In this document: one piece after another, positions 29,893-30,050 of the stretch
Layout of the letters: each line of letters begins with the position of its first letter
Position numbering within the stretch: the first letter of the stretch is position 1
Position numbers and translations under genes: made by a program
Assembly: GCA_016199325.1 (NCBI GenBank)
Contig: JACQGW010000389.1
Span: 1-30,050, forward strand
Direction: 5' to 3'
Source of the DNA: Chloroflexota bacterium
Lineage (GTDB): Bacteria; Chloroflexota; Dehalococcoidia; JACQGW01
DNA length: 30,050 nucleotides
The notes under the pieces: generated by a model
What the model saw: the letters and a program-made list of their open reading frames with translations, nothing else
Told to the model about the DNA's origin: nothing
The model's database searches: none

Positions 29893-30050
29893 GGTCTCCG
29901 GTTTCCCGTTTCTGGTTTCTGGTTGGAAGTCGGAGCGGGCGTCTCCCCGCCCCCACTCAGTGGGAGAGGGTGGGGGTGAGGGCGTACTCGGCTCGGTCCC
30001 GTCGCGTGGGTGCCTATCGACCGGGCTCGGCCTCACCCCCGGCCCCTCTC
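29893..30050. repeat. Mixed repeat element at the window end
   Basis: GTTTCCC/GTTTCTG/GTTTCTG 7-mers run from 29900 to about 29925, matching 2166-2220 and 17765-17882. Then CCCCACTCAGTGGGAGAGGG forms a short hairpin at about 29951-29970, and CCTCACCCCCGGCCCCTCTC (30031-30050) repeats the motif inside ilvB. The element continues past the window. Confidence 0.8.

Overview
The window is high-GC bacterial DNA, most likely from a Chloroflexota genome (Thermomicrobia or a relative is plausible). The lineage call is an inference. It rests on the gene set, an acetolactate synthase gene behind a T-box leader, exported proteins with a short C-terminal LP/VP...AGW ending, and very many short hairpin-forming repeats built from 7-bp units. 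No rRNA, tRNA or CRISPR array was seen.

Layout. 31-2366 (minus): T-box-controlled ilvB. 2430-3905: a small hypothetical gene, a 5'-truncated exported-protein remnant, a 64-residue ORF and a decayed toxin-antitoxin pair. 3903-7453 (minus): a branched-chain 2-oxoacid dehydrogenase operon, E1alpha-E1beta-E2, with a TATAAT promoter at 7721-7749. 7837-11790 (plus): a very large membrane-anchored GAF/PAS hybrid histidine kinase. 11881-14784 (minus): an accessory island holding a VapBC-like pair and a translationally coupled AAA ATPase plus DUF4276/TOPRIM-like protein; the ATPase is frameshifted. 14962-16019 (minus): an SH3-domain membrane protein and an adenosine-specific kinase. 16099-17761 (plus): a double-GNAT protein and a superoxide dismutase. 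17866-18600 (minus): an RNase H-like/SWIM protein. 18627-23493 (plus): the conserved replication/recombination set dnaX-ybaB-recR-recO, with dnaX carrying a 202-residue mini-intein. 23845-29889 (plus): an exported FN3-like protein, a small hypothetical gene, tgt, an orphan hyuB, a diguanylate cyclase and a small muconolactone-isomerase-like protein.

How the genes fit together. Branched-chain amino acid synthesis (ilvB, probably sensed through tRNA-Ile) and branched-chain oxoacid breakdown lie side by side, under separate promoters. DnaX, YbaB, RecR and RecO form the usual replication/repair neighbourhood. The kinase and the GGDEF protein are signalling proteins with no partner in the window.

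The most unusual signal is the repeats. At least eight elements consist of a tandem heptamer run followed by its inverted complement. They sit in the T-box leader, between E1beta and E2, at gene 3' ends, and in frame inside ilvB, the kinase gene and recO. The other leading candidates are the dnaX mini-intein, whose endonuclease region is replaced by a string of small hairpins, and the ATPase/TOPRIM-like pair as a possible defence module.
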